A stretch of DNA of 64,000 nt from Gammaproteobacteria bacterium (GCA_021773835.1 JAJFJQ010000062.1:333322-397321); one strand, 5' to 3'; shown: positions 10,601 through 19,667, counted from the first letter of the stretch. Translations and numbers: made by a program. The notes: generated from the letters alone by a model not told the origin.

Positions 10601-13559
10601 CAAATCCGCCGTGGCCGAGTTGGACGTAGGCTTCACTTGCGCTGCCGCCAGTAAAATTGATATCAGCGGCATTGGTGATCGTGATCGCCCCGGTACTGGC
10701 GCCATCCGAGTTCAACCCGCCGTGGCCGAGTTGGGCGTAAGCGCTCCGTTGCCCGGCTTGGAATTGAAGGTCGGCACCGCTAGCGATCGTGATATCGCCC
10801 GTGTGAATACCAGGTGACACGCTGCCCCCATGTCCCACTTGCGCATAGGCGTCGCGAGCGCCCGCGACGAATGCGATTGTGCCAAGCGCGTCGAGATTAA
10901 TACTACCGCCATGGTCGCCGCTGGTCACACGGCCGCCATGTCCAATCTGGGTGAAGGCGTAGCGGGCAGTACCGGCGTTGCCGGAAATGTCGGTAGTCGA
11001 ACTGATCGCGATGTCGCCGCTGTGGTCGCCATCGCTGTCATAACCGCCGTGACCGATTTGGGCGTGGGCGCGTTGTCCGTTGCCGGCGACGAGCGAAACT
11101 TGCCCGGTGTTACTGAGGTCAATAGCGCCGCTTAAATCGCCGCGACTGAAATTTCCGCCATGTCCGAGCCGGCTATAGGCATCGGTCGCGTTCCCACCGG
11201 TGAATGAGACATCACCGGCAATGCCGATCGCCACGCTGCCATTGTGATCGCCGTCGGCATCGTGTCCGCCGTGGCCAAGTTGCGCGTAGGCGCGAGTGCC
11301 ATTGGCGCCCGCGAATGAAACATCACCGACCATGCCGATCGCGATGTTGCCGCTATGTGGCGCGTCTTTCGCGCTACGCCCGCCATGGCCAAGTTGGGCG
11401 TAGGCATCAGATGCCGCGCCGGCGGTGAAGTTAACGCGACTTGCAGTGACAATGTCGATGTCGCCGGTGTGGGAACTGCCGTGATTTGATCGTCCCCCGT
11501 GACCCAGTTGCGCGTAGGCCTGACGTGCACCAGCAAGAAAGTCGATGTTCACGGCATTGTTGATCACGATTGCGCCGCTACTTGATCCGTCAGCGTTAAA
11601 TCCACCGTGGCCGAGTTGTGCATAGGCATCGCGCAGACCGGCTTGGAAAAGAATATCGTCGGCGGTGTTAATCGTGATGTCACCACTGTGCGTCCCGCTT
11701 GCGTTGCGCCCGCCATGCCCGAGCTGGGCCGCGGCATCACGTCCACCGGCAACAAAGCGAATGTCACGTCCAACGTCGAGGTCTATGGTGCCGCTGTGAT
11801 CACCGTCACTATCGTCGCCACCATGGCCGACCTGTGCGTAAGCGCGGCGACCGGTCCCGGCCAGCGCATTGAAATCTCTCCCAACAGTTATTTGGATGTT
11901 GCCGCTTTGATCACCATCTATTTCCGTCGCAGTACTGAAATCGCGTCCACCATGGCCAATCTGGGCGTAGCTATCGGTGCTGGCGCCAGCCGTTAACGTA
12001 AGATCGTTATTGCTTACGATAGCGACCTCGCCGGTAGCGGGACTGTTGGCAATTGACGAGTTGTTGCGAAATCCGACCTGAGAAAAGTCACGGCTTGTGC
12101 TGCCCGCATTCAAGACTGCATCAAAGCTTGCCAAAGTCGTAACGCCAAAGCGCGAACCCACTGCGATACCAGTCGTCTGAGTGCCGTCCCCGACGGCGAT
12201 GCTACCGCCGCTGTTACCGAAGCTTGTAGGTGCGGCCAAGACCGCGCCGACGTCGAGATCGGTAGCCTCGAGCGGTACCCCGGCGGTCGCGGCGAGGCCG
12301 GTCGTTCCGTCCCAACCTGCGACCAAGCTTACCGCCCCGGTGCCATCATTCTGAATCGAACGGTTGATTTCGAGATGACGGTGGGCCACGAGACTGAGAT
12401 TATTCGCCGCGCCGTAGGCGATTTGTTCGGATACGCGAATGTCTCCGCTTTCGCCATCGCTACCGCTGGTGTGCACGACAACGTTGTTGGTGGCGAGTGC
12501 TGTGGTGATGCTGGCAGCGGTGATCGTTGAAGCACCGGCGAGGGTCGCAGCGCCAGAGGTGACTTCGACATTGTTCGGGTCGAGCACCAGGGTCCCGCCT
12601 GCCGTGTCGACGCGGCCTTCGAAGACAAGTGTATCCACGCCCGAGATATGCACCTGGCCCTGATCTGGCGCGTTGATTTCGCCGGTAAACTCGGTGGTAT
12701 CGTCGGAATACAACGTGACCCGAGCCGGGTCCGATTGCGTGCCGCCATTTGCCTCGATCGTGCCCGCGACCGAGTTGATGCCGCGCGCTGCCGACAGTAG
12801 GATTCGGCCGCCGGCTTGGGTCGCGCCAGTGGCTCGGATCACACCACTATGGTTGATCGCGAGCGCATAGGGATTGTCACCGGCGGCTTTAAGTTCCGCG
12901 CGGGCGGCGGCGATAAGTCCTGCGTTATCGATGCTGCCGCCTAGTGAACTCAGACGTACTGATAGCGCGCCGGATTCGCCAGTCGTGAGCAACACATCGT
13001 GACCGGCGCCAAAGCCAACGGTTCCGTCAGACGCCTCGATGCTGCCGTGATTTTCAATACGATGGGCGATCAAATAGACGTTGCCACCGGCCGCAGCGAT
13101 ATGACCGAGATTGATGATGGTCGCTTCAGTGTCTCCGGTGAAATTCAGATCACCACCACGAAGGAATTCAATGTTGCCGACGTCCAGGGTCGAGGCGACA
13201 AAACTTTGCGTGTTGATCACGCCACCTGGGCCAACGACGATCCCATTTGGATTAACCAGATAGACCTGTCCATTCGCGGTTAAGGTGCCGTAAATTTGGC
13301 TCAGCGCGCCGCTCGTGACGCGATTTAAAACGGCGGCGTTGGAAGAGGGTTGGATGAATTGGGTCGTTTCGCCGGCCGCGATCGAGAAGTCTTGCCAATG
13401 GATGATGGCCCGTCGACTGCTTTGATGGATCTGCAGATGCGCCGGTCCGCCACTGATTGCGATATCGCCGTGCACAACGTCGGCGCCGGTTGGCGCTGCA
13501 ACCACGCCAAGCGGTCCACTGAGGGCGAGCCCTAATAGGATGTTGCGGAACCGTTGCAT
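7602..13559 (-). CDS. Two-partner secretion exoprotein (TpsA) with long GHGG repeat array
   Basis: Very large secreted protein, about 1985 residues. From ATG 13559 it has a signal peptide (MQRFRNILLGLALSG), then the TPS/haemagglutination-activity domain with the hallmark NPNGI in VYLVNPNGIVVGPGG, used for recognition by TpsB. A beta-helix-like region follows, then about 30 tandem repeats of about 37 residues with core AYAQLGHGG and often DSDGDHSG followed by alternating hydrophobic strand residues. The C-terminal 350 residues differ, with GGAGNDVFTLPDG-like turns and a proline-rich linker. I see no cysteine in the mature part. Upstream starts at 13577 and beyond precede the signal peptide; 13559 has AGG five bases ahead. 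The function (adhesin, matrix protein or other) cannot be told from sequence; the repeats suggest a long fibre. Confidence 0.93.
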   Translation of the reverse strand: MQRFRNILLGLALSGPLGVVAAPTGADVVHGDIAISGGPAHLQIHQSSRRAIIHWQDFSIAAGETTQFIQPSSNAAVLNRVTSGALSQIYGTLTANGQVYLVNPNGIVVGPGGVINTQSFVASTLDVGNIEFLRGGDLNFTGDTEATIINLGHIAAAGGNVYLIAHRIENHGSIEASDGTVGFGAGHDVLLTTGESGALSVRLSSLGGSIDNAGLIAAARAELKAAGDNPYALAINHSGVIRATGATQAGGRILLSAARGINSVAGTIEANGGTQSDPARVTLYSDDTTEFTGEINAPDQGQVHISGVDTLVFEGRVDTAGGTLVLDPNNVEVTSGAATLAGASTITAASITTALATNNVVVHTSGSDGESGDIRVSEQIAYGAANNLSLVAHRHLEINRSIQNDGTGAVSLVAGWDGTTGLAATAGVPLEATDLDVGAVLAAPTSFGNSGGSIAVGDGTQTTGIAVGSRFGVTTLASFDAVLNAGSTSRDFSQVGFRNNSSIANSPATGEVAIVSNNDLTLTAGASTDSYAQIGHGGRDFSTATEIDGDQSGNIQITVGRDFNALAGTGRRAYAQVGHGGDDSDGDHSGTIDLDVGRDIRFVAGGRDAAAQLGHGGRNASGTHSGDITINTADDILFQAGLRDAYAQLGHGGFNADGSSSGAIVINNAVNIDFLAGARQAYAQLGHGGRSNHGSSHTGDIDIVTASRVNFTAGAASDAYAQLGHGGRSAKDAPHSGNIAIGMVGDVSFAGANGTRAYAQLGHGGHDADGDHNGSVAIGIAGDVSFTGGNATDAYSRLGHGGNFSRGDLSGAIDLSNTGQVSLVAGNGQRAHAQIGHGGYDSDGDHSGDIAISSTTDISGNAGTARYAFTQIGHGGRVTSGDHGGSINLDALGTIAFVAGARDAYAQVGHGGSVSPGIHTGDITIASGADLQFQAGQRSAYAQLGHGGLNSDGASTGAITITNAADINFTGGSASEAYVQLGHGGFANNANPHSGDIDITLAADINFGAGTANDTYAQLGHGGRAARGAAHSGAITLGVVSDINFVSTNRTRAYTQLGHGGHDADGDHNGNIAIGSAGVINFSGGDGSQAYSQLGHGGYASRGDLSGSIDIGMSTMVNLQSGDALRSFSQIGHGGYDSDGDHVGDIDINTSGAIDASAGNAVDAYTQIGHGGRSSRGDVNGAITLSAIGDINFSANNNDRAFAQLGHGGYDSDGDHGGMIAITAANNITFTGGNDVDTYAQLGHGGRSSNVNTADTIGLMNVNDITFNAGSGARAYAQLGHGGWSSQGARTATVSIDGANDISFNAGGGRQAYAHLGHGGYNADGNQGGTVSLIRINDININAGAGRDAYAQLGFGGGANNRDHSGIVDISDSGSITVAAGAGRDAYAQIGNGGRSATGDHNGAITLDNIGAVSLTGGNGIQSYAQIGNGGYNADGAHGGMLNLRLSSDDLDLGGGSGTNAYSQIGHGGNASGGTKTGDITIQGVADASIMAGANTRSQASIGHGGYDADGARSGDIRLETSGTTMFVGAAGNAAYAQLGHGGRSSDGDSSGSITLTAAALDLMGGVGAGNDKYAQIGHGDAGTATGLALGNGARSGDIDITVSGETSLENGSASRSIWRIGHNTSTAGAIAGADVSLTTQTLDNIKGPGAPTAIMDQDFADKFEHNLSGGNVTVSATDAGANLINNGIWDYASSNALALISGADMAVNQRITNAGAGTIELRFGQSIGATFDLVDAVTTSTDVFISGGAGNDVFTLPDGLDTFFPGHYVIDGGAGSETLALVDASDADGEAYTLSNTQLLKGSTIIDYMNFEAMSLATGAGEDTVNVIELASLAMSLDGGSPGTAPGDTLSVIGFELLPGAPGTGTVDPLISYTDFETINFAALPRPVVPLPPTTMVAPPLATAPFPADQSDGLLASFQAAQQNDTRIATTTSASGGQVFLRSNLPQSEFPLRLELGEATPDPWLSWSSTFDDIDGEEAIYSTP
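8690..11972 (-). repeat. Tandem coding repeat array, about 30 units of about 112 bases
   Basis: In-frame repeats inside the TpsA gene. Counting the AQxGHGG core gives 29 clear units plus one or two degenerate ends. Twenty-five units keep GHGG exactly; one has GFGG, two have GNGG and one has GHGD. Units 3-10 (about 10854-11735) match units 11-18 (about 9963-10853) one for one, including unit-specific features such as the two units with an extra residue and the HDADGDHNG unit, so an eight-unit block of about 890 bases was duplicated. Divergence between copies is high enough that the duplication is not recent. Confidence 0.9.
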
Positions 13560-13731
13560 TTGCCTGTTTATGTGCATTCGAAAAATTCGGATAGGTGACC
13601 AGCCAGAAGCTACAGGTTTGTCGAGACAAAGACCTTCGAGTAGTCCGCTTTTTCGCGGGAAAATGAAAAATTTTATGTCTTTTAGGGGGTTAAATGCAGT
13701 GGAGGGGCCATCCCGGCCACAACTCGAACCG

Positions 13732-14988
13732 TCAGGAGAGCGTCGCACGAAGTAGGTAAAAGAAAATGATCGATAGAATTGCGCCCGCTGGGATGGTCAC
13801 GATCCAAGACAAAAATATGCGGCCGACGACTCCTAGATCGATGGCGGAGAATCCGCGCGCCATGCCGACTCCAAGAACTGCGCCAACTAAAGCGTGGGTG
13901 GTTGAAACCGGCATACCCGTACCGGAGGCAAATACGATGGTGAACGAGGCTGCGAACTCCGCTGAAAATCCCCGGCTTGGGGTCAGCTCCGTTATGCGGC
14001 TGCCGACCATCGCGATGACTCGACGACCGTAGGTCGCAAGCCCGACAACAATGCCGATCCCGCCGAGTGCGAGGACCCAGATCGGCATTCCCGCCTTCTG
14101 CGTGACCTCGCCGGTCTGCGCGATACTCAGGATTGCCGCAACCGGCCCGATTGCATTCGCGACATCGTTCGATCCGTGGGCAAACGCCATACCGCATGCC
14201 GTGAAGATCATCAAAACGGCGAACACACGTTCGACCGTATGGAAGTGAAATTCCCGATCGGCGCGTTCGTCAACCGGGATCCGCAAGATGAACCATCTAC
14301 CGATCAGCGCAACTACGCCGCCGCAGATCGCAGCTACCATGTAGCACTCGGACGTAGTTAAAGCTTGCCCGAGGTTAATGTGCTTCAGTCCTTTGAACAT
14401 CGTAACCAAGGAAATCAGAAAGACGGTCAAAAAGATGTATATAGGTGCGTACCGGCGAGCGCGTTCGAGCGGGTTCTCGCGCGTTAGAATCAGCCACGTG
14501 ATTGAATTAAAAACCAGATAGGCGACGATGCCGGAAAACAGCGGTGACGCGACCCAACTCGCAACAATGATCGCAACCTTGGTCCACTTAACGGCCGAAA
14601 AACCCACAGCGACAACGGAAAACCCAATGATTGCTCCTACGATGGAATGGGTGGTCGATACTGGCCAACCATTGCGCGATGCGATCATCAGCCAGGTGCC
14701 GGTCGCTAAGAGTGAGGCGAGCATGCCGTAGATCAATATTTCCGGCTGCGCCGCGAAGTAGGCGCTATCAACCATGCCCTTGCGAATCGTTGCCGTCACT
14801 GCTCCGCCGGCGAGTACTGCGCCTGCGAATTCGAAAATTGCCGCGACGAATAAGGCTTGCTTGATCGTTAGGGCGCGCGACCCAATTGAGGTCGACATCG
14901 CATTGGCGACGTCATTCGCACCGATACCCCAGGCGGCGAACAGGCCGAAGGCTCCTGCCAGCGCAAGATACAGAAATTCATGCTCCAT
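13732..14988 (-). CDS. pit: Pit-family inorganic phosphate transporter
   Basis: Inner-membrane low-affinity phosphate carrier (PHO4/SLC20 family), 418 residues, with the two inverted family signatures GIGANDVANAMSTS (near residue 22) and AHGSNDVANAIGPV (near residue 268), PVSTTHSIVGA and PVSTTHALVGA loops, and about ten hydrophobic helices. It begins six bases after the DUF47 gene, so both are surely cotranscribed. DUF47/PhoU-like proteins commonly pair with Pit carriers as regulators. The substrate is phosphate, possibly as a metal-phosphate complex; that is family knowledge. Confidence 0.94.
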   Translation of the reverse strand: MEHEFLYLALAGAFGLFAAWGIGANDVANAMSTSIGSRALTIKQALFVAAIFEFAGAVLAGGAVTATIRKGMVDSAYFAAQPEILIYGMLASLLATGTWLMIASRNGWPVSTTHSIVGAIIGFSVVAVGFSAVKWTKVAIIVASWVASPLFSGIVAYLVFNSITWLILTRENPLERARRYAPIYIFLTVFLISLVTMFKGLKHINLGQALTTSECYMVAAICGGVVALIGRWFILRIPVDERADREFHFHTVERVFAVLMIFTACGMAFAHGSNDVANAIGPVAAILSIAQTGEVTQKAGMPIWVLALGGIGIVVGLATYGRRVIAMVGSRITELTPSRGFSAEFAASFTIVFASGTGMPVSTTHALVGAVLGVGMARGFSAIDLGVVGRIFLSWIVTIPAGAILSIIFFYLLRATLS

Positions 14989-14994
14989 TAGTCG

Positions 14995-15669
14995 TTAGTG
15001 TGACAGTAGCAATTCTAGACGGTGGCCGATGCGTTCTGCGAGGTCGCCGGTTTCACCGATGAGTTCAATCACTCGATAGAGAAACATCACATTGACGGGA
15101 GGCAGATCTTTCTCGATCTGAAATAGACCATGTCGAATGTCTGATTGCATGTCGTCCGTTTCATTTTCAAGCGAGCCAAGCTCGCTGAGTAAGGTTTCGA
15201 CCCTCGACACTTCAGTGCCGCGGAATCCGGTTTCGTACAACTCATCCAATTCGTTAACGCATTCTAGCGCTTTTCGCGCGGCGTCTTGATTGCGCGATAC
15301 AAAGGCGATGAAATCCGCTTGTAGTGGCTGCGGAATCTCTATCCGTCGTCCAACCACCAGACCTGATATATCGCGGGCGTTGTTCGCGAGCAGATCTTGC
15401 ACTAATAACAGATCGAGTAGATCGGCACGCGGTACCGGCATCAACATCTTTTTCGGTAGTTGGCTCCTGATGTCGCGCTTAAGGGCGTCGGCTTTTTTTT
15501 CCCAATCGACGATGCGGTTTCGTGACTCGTCCACCTTTCCCCAGTCACCCGCAACGACAGACTCGAAAAAAGGCGTTAACTCGGCAGTCGCGGCGGCACA
15601 TGCCGACATGTGCTTTTGCAACGGTGCAACCGGTGAAGTTCCAAAAAGTTTGCTGATATAGTTTGACAA
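14995..15669 (-). CDS. DUF47 (TIGR00153-type) PhoU-like Pit accessory protein
   Basis: All-helical PhoU-like cytoplasmic protein, 224 residues, opening SNYISKLFGTSPVAPLQKHM, the usual start pattern for this family. The best start is therefore the TTG at 15669, 16 bases after the stop of the upstream cyclase gene. The longer reading from 15747 would add 26 residues unlike the family and overlap that gene by about 60 bases. The partner transporter follows six bases downstream. The likely role is control of phosphate flux through Pit. No clear Shine-Dalgarno sequence precedes the TTG, which would fit translational coupling. Confidence 0.85.
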   Translation of the reverse strand: MSNYISKLFGTSPVAPLQKHMSACAAATAELTPFFESVVAGDWGKVDESRNRIVDWEKKADALKRDIRSQLPKKMLMPVPRADLLDLLLVQDLLANNARDISGLVVGRRIEIPQPLQADFIAFVSRNQDAARKALECVNELDELYETGFRGTEVSRVETLLSELGSLENETDDMQSDIRHGLFQIEKDLPPVNVMFLYRVIELIGETGDLAERIGHRLELLLSH

Positions 15670-15685
15670 TGGAATCGGGCGATTC

Positions 15686-16588
15686 TTAACCGCACTCGAA
15701 GCGCACGGCGCCGCCTGGATCTTCATCCGGTGATGCGCCAAACCCAATCACGCCGCTGCCGTTTAAGACGTCCTCCTCGCGGCGTAATCGCTTGAGTTTT
15801 CCTTCCTCGTCGACCAATACAATTCCATTGACGCTTTCGTCACGAAGATAAAACCTTCCGTTGCGATAGGTGACCTCCGCGTGTTGGCGCGAGGTAAAAT
15901 TGCCATTAACCCGCAAATCTGCAGTCTTGCCGCGACCGATGCGGCAGCGTGTCTGCTGGGCATCGACCTGAAAGCTTGTGCCGTCGTAACTGAGGGTTAA
16001 CTTGGCTTTCGCTGGAATCATCTGCGCCATCGGAATTGAGCTGATTTGCGTCTCTTCGCCGGTTTGCTCCCACGGGATCTTGCAGACCTCAAGTTCGCCA
16101 TCCCAAGCTTCGGCCTCGATGCGATCGATAGAGTGCCAATTCGGAAACATCGCAGGGGGTAACGCGTCGATGCTTTGTCGGGTTGTTAAAATTTCGTCGG
16201 CCTTGGCGCGTCCGATCACTTGCTGTGCAGTAACCGGTGCCTCCCCAATAATTTCATCACCGCGCCAATTGATCGGCCCAAAGTGCCAACCAATTTTGAT
16301 GTGCAAATCGCCCATCTTGAAATCGCCATCTTCGCTGGCTCTGCGCAAACCCGCTTGCATTTCGGTCGATGTGAGGGCGGCTTTAACCGGGTCTTCAAAC
16401 GCGCACATGATTTCGTCACCGATCGTCTTGATCGTCTCGCCATCGAGACCGCTTGAGATGTCGGCTAATAGTTGGATGCAGGCGGACAGGTCCGCGCGCG
16501 CAATCGTGTCGCCATACTGTTCGTATAGGCGTGTGCTGCCGGATACATCTGCGAATAGGATCGCGAGTTTCGTAAGTGATTTATCCAC
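15686..16588 (-). CDS. Class III nucleotide cyclase domain fused to an FHA domain
   Basis: 300-residue cytoplasmic protein. Residues 5-170 are a class III adenylate/guanylate cyclase-like domain: FADVSGSTRLYE holds the first metal aspartate (Asp14), and KTIGDEIM carries Lys54 and Asp58 of the substrate and second-metal region. Residues about 197-299 are an FHA phosphothreonine-binding domain with IGRG (Gly218, Arg219), SRQH (Ser233, His236) and VNG (Asn254, Gly255). The transition-state Asn/Arg pair of active cyclases is not evident (TAQQVIGRAK occupies the region), so catalysis is uncertain. It leads the three-gene operon with DUF47 and pit, suggesting that a phospho-signal is read near phosphate uptake; that link is inference. 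Confidence 0.88.
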   Translation of the reverse strand: MDKSLTKLAILFADVSGSTRLYEQYGDTIARADLSACIQLLADISSGLDGETIKTIGDEIMCAFEDPVKAALTSTEMQAGLRRASEDGDFKMGDLHIKIGWHFGPINWRGDEIIGEAPVTAQQVIGRAKADEILTTRQSIDALPPAMFPNWHSIDRIEAEAWDGELEVCKIPWEQTGEETQISSIPMAQMIPAKAKLTLSYDGTSFQVDAQQTRCRIGRGKTADLRVNGNFTSRQHAEVTYRNGRFYLRDESVNGIVLVDEEGKLKRLRREEDVLNGSGVIGFGASPDEDPGGAVRFECG

Positions 16589-16644
16589 GGAGTTGCCATT
16601 TTACACGTCTAGGGCCGGGGTCGGGAATATTTGATCGCTAACCC

Positions 16645-16663
16645 GGGATGTCCGGCACATCCC
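16645..16663. promoter_or_regulatory. GGGATGT-CCGGC-ACATCCC dyad in divergent gap before ettA
   Basis: A perfect 7-base inverted repeat with a 5-base loop sits between the divergent cyclase/FHA gene and ettA, about 107 bases ahead of the ettA start. It may be an operator or a leader hairpin. Nothing else in the gap is clear. Confidence 0.4.
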
Positions 16664-16769
16664 CGGTTCGCGGCCCGCTGCGCTTTCGAACAAAGGCGGT
16701 TTCGGCGACAATGCGCGGCGCGTTTGATTCGCGTTTTAGTCGCTAACCGTTAAGGAGGGTCATCGACCG

Positions 16770-18443
16770 ATGGCGCAATACGTCTACACCATGAACCGGG
16801 TCGGGAAACTAGTGCCACCAAAACGGCACATCCTGCGCGATATCTCACTGAGTTTCTTTCCCGGCGCGAAAATCGGTGTTCTCGGACTCAATGGCTCAGG
16901 AAAATCTACATTGCTGCGCATAATGGCAGGCGTCGATACGGACATCGAAGGTGAGGCAACCCCGCTGAAGGGACTGAAAATTGGCTATCTGCCCCAGGAG
17001 CCGCAACTCGACGATTCTAAGGACGTGCGTGGCAATGTTGAGGAAGGCCTCGGCGAAGCCAAGCGCCTGGTCGATCGCTTTAATGCCATCAGCGAGCGTT
17101 TCGCCGAGCCGATGGATGACGACGAAATGACGGCCTTATTGGACGAGCAAGGCAAGTTGCAGGATCAGATCGATGCTGTTGGTGGTTGGGAAATTGAGCG
17201 CAAGTTGGAAATCGCAGCAGATGCGTTGCGCTTGCCGCCCTGGGACAGCGATGTGAGCACTCTGTCTGGAGGCGAGCGGCGACGCGTAGCGTTATGTCGC
17301 TTGTTATTGTCGGAACCAGAGATGTTGCTGCTTGACGAGCCAACCAATCACTTGGATGCCGAGTCGGTCGCGTGGTTGGAGCGGTACTTGGAACAATACG
17401 CCGGCACCGTCGTCGCAGTAACCCACGATAGGTATTTTCTCGACAATGTGGCGGGCTGGATCTTAGAGCTCGACCGCGGCCACGGTATTCCGTGGGAGGG
17501 GAATTATTCTTCATGGCTGGAACAGAAAGAGGCTCGCCTACAAATAGAGGAGAACCAGCAGGCTGCGCATCGTAAGACCATTGAGGCGGAGCTCGAATGG
17601 GTGAGATCTAATCCGAAAGGGCGCCAGGCGAAAAGTCGCGCGCGCTTACAGCGCTTCGACGAGTTGCAGTCGAAGGAATTTCAGCGACGCAATGAGACCA
17701 ATGAGATCTACATTCCGCCGGGTCCGCGCCTCGGCGATGTCGTAATCGAAGGTCAGGAACTACAGAAAGGATTTGGCGAGCGTCTTTTGATTGACGGATT
17801 GTCGTTCAACCTTCCGCCAGGCGGAATCGTCGGCATCATCGGTGCGAATGGCGCGGGCAAAACGACACTGTTTAGGATGCTGGTCGGCCAAGAGCAAGCC
17901 GACGGCGGTGAAATAAAAATAGGCCAAACGGTGCAGTTTGCCTATGTCGATCAAAGTCGCGATTCGCTGGACGATGCCAAGACCGTGTGGGAGGAGATCT
18001 CGGAAGGTCAGGATATTCTTCAGGTCGGCGACTATGAGACGCCGTCACGTGCTTATGTTGGGCATTTCAATTTCCGTGGTGGCGATCAGCAAAAACGCAT
18101 CGGTGAGTTGTCTGGCGGCGAGCGCAACCGAGTGCACCTGGCGAAAGTACTGCGCACTGGTGGCAATGTCTTGTTACTCGACGAACCGACGAACGATCTG
18201 GATATCGAGACACTACGCGCACTCGAAGAGGCGTTACTCAGTTTTCCCGGTTGCGCCGTCGTGATTTCCCATGATCGTTGGTTCCTCGATCGCATTGCCA
18301 CCCATATTCTTGCGTTCGAAGGCGACAGCCACGTTGAATGGTTTGTCGGTAACTACCAAGACTATGAAGTCGATCGCAAACGCCGTCATGGTGACGAGGA
18401 CCAACCGCATCGAATCAAGTTTAAACCGGTGGTTCGTGCCTGA
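16770..18443 (+). CDS. ettA: Energy-dependent translational throttle protein EttA (ABC-F ATPase)
   Basis: Ribosome-binding ABC-F protein that gates the first translation elongation step according to ATP/ADP. 557 residues, family length. The opening [20 protein letters not shown] is nearly the E. coli EttA start. There are two ABC cassettes, with Walker A GLNGSGKS (39-46) and GANGAGKT, signatures LSGGERRR and LSGGERNR, and Walker [12 protein letters not shown] and [11 protein letters not shown]. The arm/linker region with [17 protein letters not shown] lies between them. The Shine-Dalgarno AAGGAGGG lies about 12 bases ahead of the ATG. A CoA-transferase gene follows 30 bases downstream with its own ribosome binding site. 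Confidence 0.97.
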   Translation: MAQYVYTMNRVGKLVPPKRHILRDISLSFFPGAKIGVLGLNGSGKSTLLRIMAGVDTDIEGEATPLKGLKIGYLPQEPQLDDSKDVRGNVEEGLGEAKRLVDRFNAISERFAEPMDDDEMTALLDEQGKLQDQIDAVGGWEIERKLEIAADALRLPPWDSDVSTLSGGERRRVALCRLLLSEPEMLLLDEPTNHLDAESVAWLERYLEQYAGTVVAVTHDRYFLDNVAGWILELDRGHGIPWEGNYSSWLEQKEARLQIEENQQAAHRKTIEAELEWVRSNPKGRQAKSRARLQRFDELQSKEFQRRNETNEIYIPPGPRLGDVVIEGQELQKGFGERLLIDGLSFNLPPGGIVGIIGANGAGKTTLFRMLVGQEQADGGEIKIGQTVQFAYVDQSRDSLDDAKTVWEEISEGQDILQVGDYETPSRAYVGHFNFRGGDQQKRIGELSGGERNRVHLAKVLRTGGNVLLLDEPTNDLDIETLRALEEALLSFPGCAVVISHDRWFLDRIATHILAFEGDSHVEWFVGNYQDYEVDRKRRHGDEDQPHRIKFKPVVRA

Positions 18444-18473
18444 GCGGCAACGAGACGTACTTTAGGAGACACG

Positions 18474-19658
18474 ATGGAGGAACAGGTTTTAGCAGGTATC
18501 CGTGTGTTGGATTTCGGGCGCTATATTGCCGGACCATTTTGCGGGGCGATGTTGGCGGATTTTGGCGCAGAGGTGATCCGCGTTGAAAGGCTAGCCGGTA
18601 GTGAAGATCGGTACATGATGCCAGTTGGTGCGGGAGCCGGGGCAAATTTTCTACACTTGGGGCGCAACAAAAAAGGCATGACACTCAACCCGATGAAAGC
18701 GGAAGGGCAGGCCGTGCTCAAACGCTTGGTGCCGACAGTTGACGTGGTCATCGCAAATTTGCCGCTCCCGACGCTGCAGGCTATGCAGATCGACTACGAC
18801 AGCTTGAAGGCAATTAAACCGGACATCATTTTGACGATGGTTTCGGCTTTTGGGATCGACGGTCCGTATTCAGAACGCGTCGGTTTCGATACCTTGGGGC
18901 AGGCCATGTCGGGCGCGATGTACATGACTGGTGACGACGACATGCCGCGGCGTAGCGTAGCACCGTACGTCGATTTTGGTACGGCCTTGCTGTCTGCCTT
19001 CGGCACCATGGCGGCGCTGCGCGAACGTGACAAGACCGGCCGTGGACAGCTGGTGGAATCGAGCCTGTTCTCGACTGCAATGACGTTTATGAATGCACAT
19101 CACATCGAACAATCGGTATTGGATCTCAACCGACCACCAATGGGCAATCGCGGCGCCACGGCAGCGCCGGTCGATTGTTTTAAAACCCGGGACGGTTTCA
19201 TCTTTGTGCTGGCGATCGGCGATCCGTTGTTCGAGCGCTGGGCCAACCTCATTGGGGCCGAGGACTGGATTGACGATCCGCGTTTCGCGAACGACGAAGC
19301 CCGTGGCAATAACGCCGATCTGATTTGTGAGCGGATGCAGGGGTGGTGTATTCAGCGCACCAGCGAGCAGGCGTTGGTCGAGCTTGAAGCCGCCCGGATC
19401 CCCGGCGGGCCGGTGAACAATTTAGCCGAGGCGCTTGATGACCCGCACGTCTTGGCGCGCAAACTCCACCAATACGTCGAGTATCCCGGTGTCGATAAAC
19501 TCGTACCTTTGATGGACACACCGGTGCGCCTTTCGGTTACCCCTGGTGGGGTTCGCCATCGTGCCCCCATGCTTGGTGAACACACTGATCAGATACTCGC
19601 AGACTTGGGGTTTTCGGCCGACGAAATAAAAGCGTTGCATAAGCAACGGGCGGTCTAA
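18474..19658 (+). CDS. CaiB/BaiF family CoA-transferase
   Basis: Class III CoA-transferase, 394 residues, moving CoA between carboxylic acids by way of an aspartyl-CoA thioester. The N-terminal LDFGRYIAGPFCGAMLADFGAEVIRVE is the family opening. Asp167 in APYVDFGTALLS lies where the catalytic aspartate is expected. GAGA just ahead of the ATG serves as ribosome binding site. It is 30 bases after ettA, with no pathway partner nearby, so the acyl substrate cannot be named. Confidence 0.9.
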   Translation: MEEQVLAGIRVLDFGRYIAGPFCGAMLADFGAEVIRVERLAGSEDRYMMPVGAGAGANFLHLGRNKKGMTLNPMKAEGQAVLKRLVPTVDVVIANLPLPTLQAMQIDYDSLKAIKPDIILTMVSAFGIDGPYSERVGFDTLGQAMSGAMYMTGDDDMPRRSVAPYVDFGTALLSAFGTMAALRERDKTGRGQLVESSLFSTAMTFMNAHHIEQSVLDLNRPPMGNRGATAAPVDCFKTRDGFIFVLAIGDPLFERWANLIGAEDWIDDPRFANDEARGNNADLICERMQGWCIQRTSEQALVELEAARIPGGPVNNLAEALDDPHVLARKLHQYVEYPGVDKLVPLMDTPVRLSVTPGGVRHRAPMLGEHTDQILADLGFSADEIKALHKQRAV

Positions 19659-19667
19659 TGCGAATTG

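Noticed and set aside
8690..11972. CRISPR-like array
   Set aside because: The periodicity is 112 bases, fully coding and in frame; there are no short identical repeats with unique spacers and no cas genes.
8272..11996. Many plus-strand open frames opposite the TpsA gene
   Set aside because: They are by-products of the repeat composition, short and without family features.
13560..13731. Riboswitch (cyclic-di-GMP type) in the tpsA leader
   Set aside because: Some short motifs and hairpins are present, but the conserved core does not line up.
13560..13748. Longer N-terminus for the TpsA protein
   Set aside because: The added 63 residues precede a clean signal peptide, and the 13748 start overlaps the end of the pit gene.
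15670..15747. Extended DUF47 start
   Set aside because: It overlaps the cyclase/FHA gene, and family homology begins at the TTG.
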